A stretch of 64,000 bases of DNA, from NCBI GenBank assembly GCA_018881555.1, contig JACAXG010000012.1, forward strand, positions 10,822,181-10,886,180, read 5' to 3'. The DNA is from Amblyornis subalaris (lineage: Eukaryota; Chordata; Aves; Passeriformes; Ptilonorhynchidae). A program made the position numbers and the translations under genes. The notes beneath the pieces were generated by a model. It was given only the letters and a program-made list of their open reading frames with translations, did no database searches and was not told the DNA's origin. Shown here in pieces: positions 62,560 to 64,000 of this stretch; positions within the stretch are counted from its first letter, which is position 1; each line of letters begins with the position of its first letter.

Positions 62560-62890
62560 GTTATTTTTATCTGGAGTATTTTTCTGTGAAGATAAACTGC
62601 AATTATGAGCAAAATTTAAAATACGTTGACAATGTAATTGTATTGCAGATATTTCTGCAGTGTTGATATTGTCCTGCTGAACAAAGTGATCTTTCAGGAC
62701 TGTTCATTTGAATGTCTGTTTTAAATAAAATAATTAAAGAAATGGATGCAAACCAATAATTTAAATAAACATTCTAGAGGAATGCCATTGGGTTGTCAGC
62801 TTCATGTTTAAAAAAATGCATTAAAGCCAGGACATCAGAGCAATGCAATTAAGATATGGCTTGCAAATGGAGCATCTATAAATCATATTT
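62560..62890. promoter_or_regulatory. Candidate conserved AT-rich regulatory block
   Basis: Non-coding sequence with repeated developmental-enhancer words: CTGCAATTATGAGCAAAATT, ATGTAATTGTATTGCAG, AAATAATTAAAG, CAATAATTTAAAT and CAATGCAATTAAG. It contains no recognisable transposon. The call is a guess based on texture and needs alignment. Confidence 0.25.
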
Positions 62891-64000
62891 CAGAAACACC
62901 CCCCCCCCAAAGAGTAGCCTTTAATTTGCACTAGAAGCAAGCCTTAGCTGTTGTTTGCCAGTGCTAATTTGGTTTGTTAGTGTTTACTTAAGTCTGAAGT
63001 GTTCAGATCCAAATCGTAACTTCCCCACAATTGAGAGTATTGCTTTGTTCTTATGCTTTTCATGTATTTGCCACGTCAGTCAGTTTTTCTTTGAAGTTTC
63101 CTCCTGCTAAGCTCATCTTATGAAGACAGTTTCGCCCTCTATCACTGTGTGAATCTCACAGGCAAAATGTGTGGCATCATCTTGAAATGTCAGCAAATGT
63201 TTAGGGCATGGAAGGATGCACAGAAAATTTTTGTGTAAGGGAATGTGCTTGAGAACTCCACTCTCATGTAAAAAAGATGCTATAGTTTATTATAGACATA
63301 CCATACCTGTAAGTCATAACTGGNAATAAACTTTCATTTGTGCTTCTATGAAAAATAGACTGATTTTTGTTGTTTCTGTGTATTACTGTATCATGGGACA
63401 GTTTTACGTGCTGAAAAGACTGCATAAACTATTTCCTGCAACCATATTGGTACTATGATATTTCCCCACTTTCCCTGTTTTTCCTTTTACAGGGTAAGAG
63501 CATAATGTGAGTTAAGGGACAGGTGCAAGAGAGCATGTGTCAAAATGTTTTAGCTTAGAGCACAAGTGACCACACGGATCAGGTCAGATTTAGGTGGGTT
63601 AAAGACCATCCATCTCTTAGAGACATTGCTCTGATGCTGCTGCAGCTTGAGTAAGTGGGAGGATGGCCAGGGAAGAGAGAGAAAAAGGAGGCAGTGTGGT
63701 TGATCTGACTCAAGTATAAGATTAAATCAGAGCAGGGCTGGTACCTGGAAGGACACCTTAAGCCACATTTTGCCTGGGGCATGCTGGGCAGTTGAGGAAC
63801 CAGATCCAATTTAGAGAGCCACCCCAGGCCTCCTACAGGTGTCCAGTGTGCTTGGGGTTCCAGTTACCAAAATAATTTTTAGCTTTAATGGCTTTAAATA
63901 ACAACGTGTTTGAAATCTCAGTGGGCTGTNTGGTTGCAAAACCAAAATGCCGGAGGAAAGAGAGAACTTGGGTGTAGCCCTGCATTTTGCAGTTCTTCAG
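62891..64000. other. Non-coding stretch to the right edge
   Basis: A C10 run is at 62899-62908. The one listed-size frame (63579-63809, minus, 76 codons) is unrecognised. Unresolved bases occur near 63324 and 63930. Nothing suggests an exon crossing the right edge. Confidence 0.55.

Noticed and set aside
4275..63930. Scattered single N bases as possible assembly joins
   Set aside because: They are isolated one-base ambiguities with continuous sequence on both sides, so they are treated as unresolved consensus calls rather than gaps.

Overview
This window looks like vertebrate, most likely avian, nuclear DNA. The clearest sign is CR1 retrotransposon: one piece of CR1 reverse transcriptase plus several of the short 3' tails that are scattered through bird genomes. 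No other transposon family is evident. The sequence is AT-rich apart from one strong CpG island. No operon, intact long ORF, tRNA, rRNA or CRISPR array is visible. Single N bases every few kilobases suggest unresolved consensus calls rather than assembly gaps. A crocodilian or turtle source is less likely but cannot be ruled out by eye.

Layout. Positions 1-5860 are AT-rich non-coding DNA and are probably part of the first intron of a gene on the minus strand. Positions 5860-7060 form a CpG island holding that gene's promoter. On the minus strand there is a TATA box (6623-6629), a predicted start near 6598, a GC-rich leader, an ATG in good Kozak context (6261), and a splice donor after only three codons (Met-Arg-Gln). 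The rest of that gene lies beyond the left edge, so it cannot be named. From 7060 to 64000, about 57 kb, I find no gene I can identify. It behaves like an intergenic gene desert, or possibly long introns of an unseen gene.

Within the desert there are: a CR1 cluster (16685-17585); CR1 3' tails at 38990-39115, 44449-44514 and possibly 52411-52480; a perfect 49-bp tandem duplication (39235-39332); repeated A/C-rich low-complexity islands, nearly all in the same strand orientation; several perfect short hairpins; a 636-bp minus-strand frame broken by one stop (44845-45480) that may be a decayed retrocopy; and two exon-like segments on the plus strand (29042-29168 and 48182-48319). Several AT-rich blocks with octamer or homeodomain-type motifs may be conserved enhancers, which only alignment can show.

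Apart from the CpG-island ORFs (overlapping frames in GC-rich DNA), the short open frames in the window look like chance. I see no convincing new biological system. The items most worth testing are the promoter with its three-codon first exon, the 44.8-45.5 kb frame and the 48.2 kb exon candidate.
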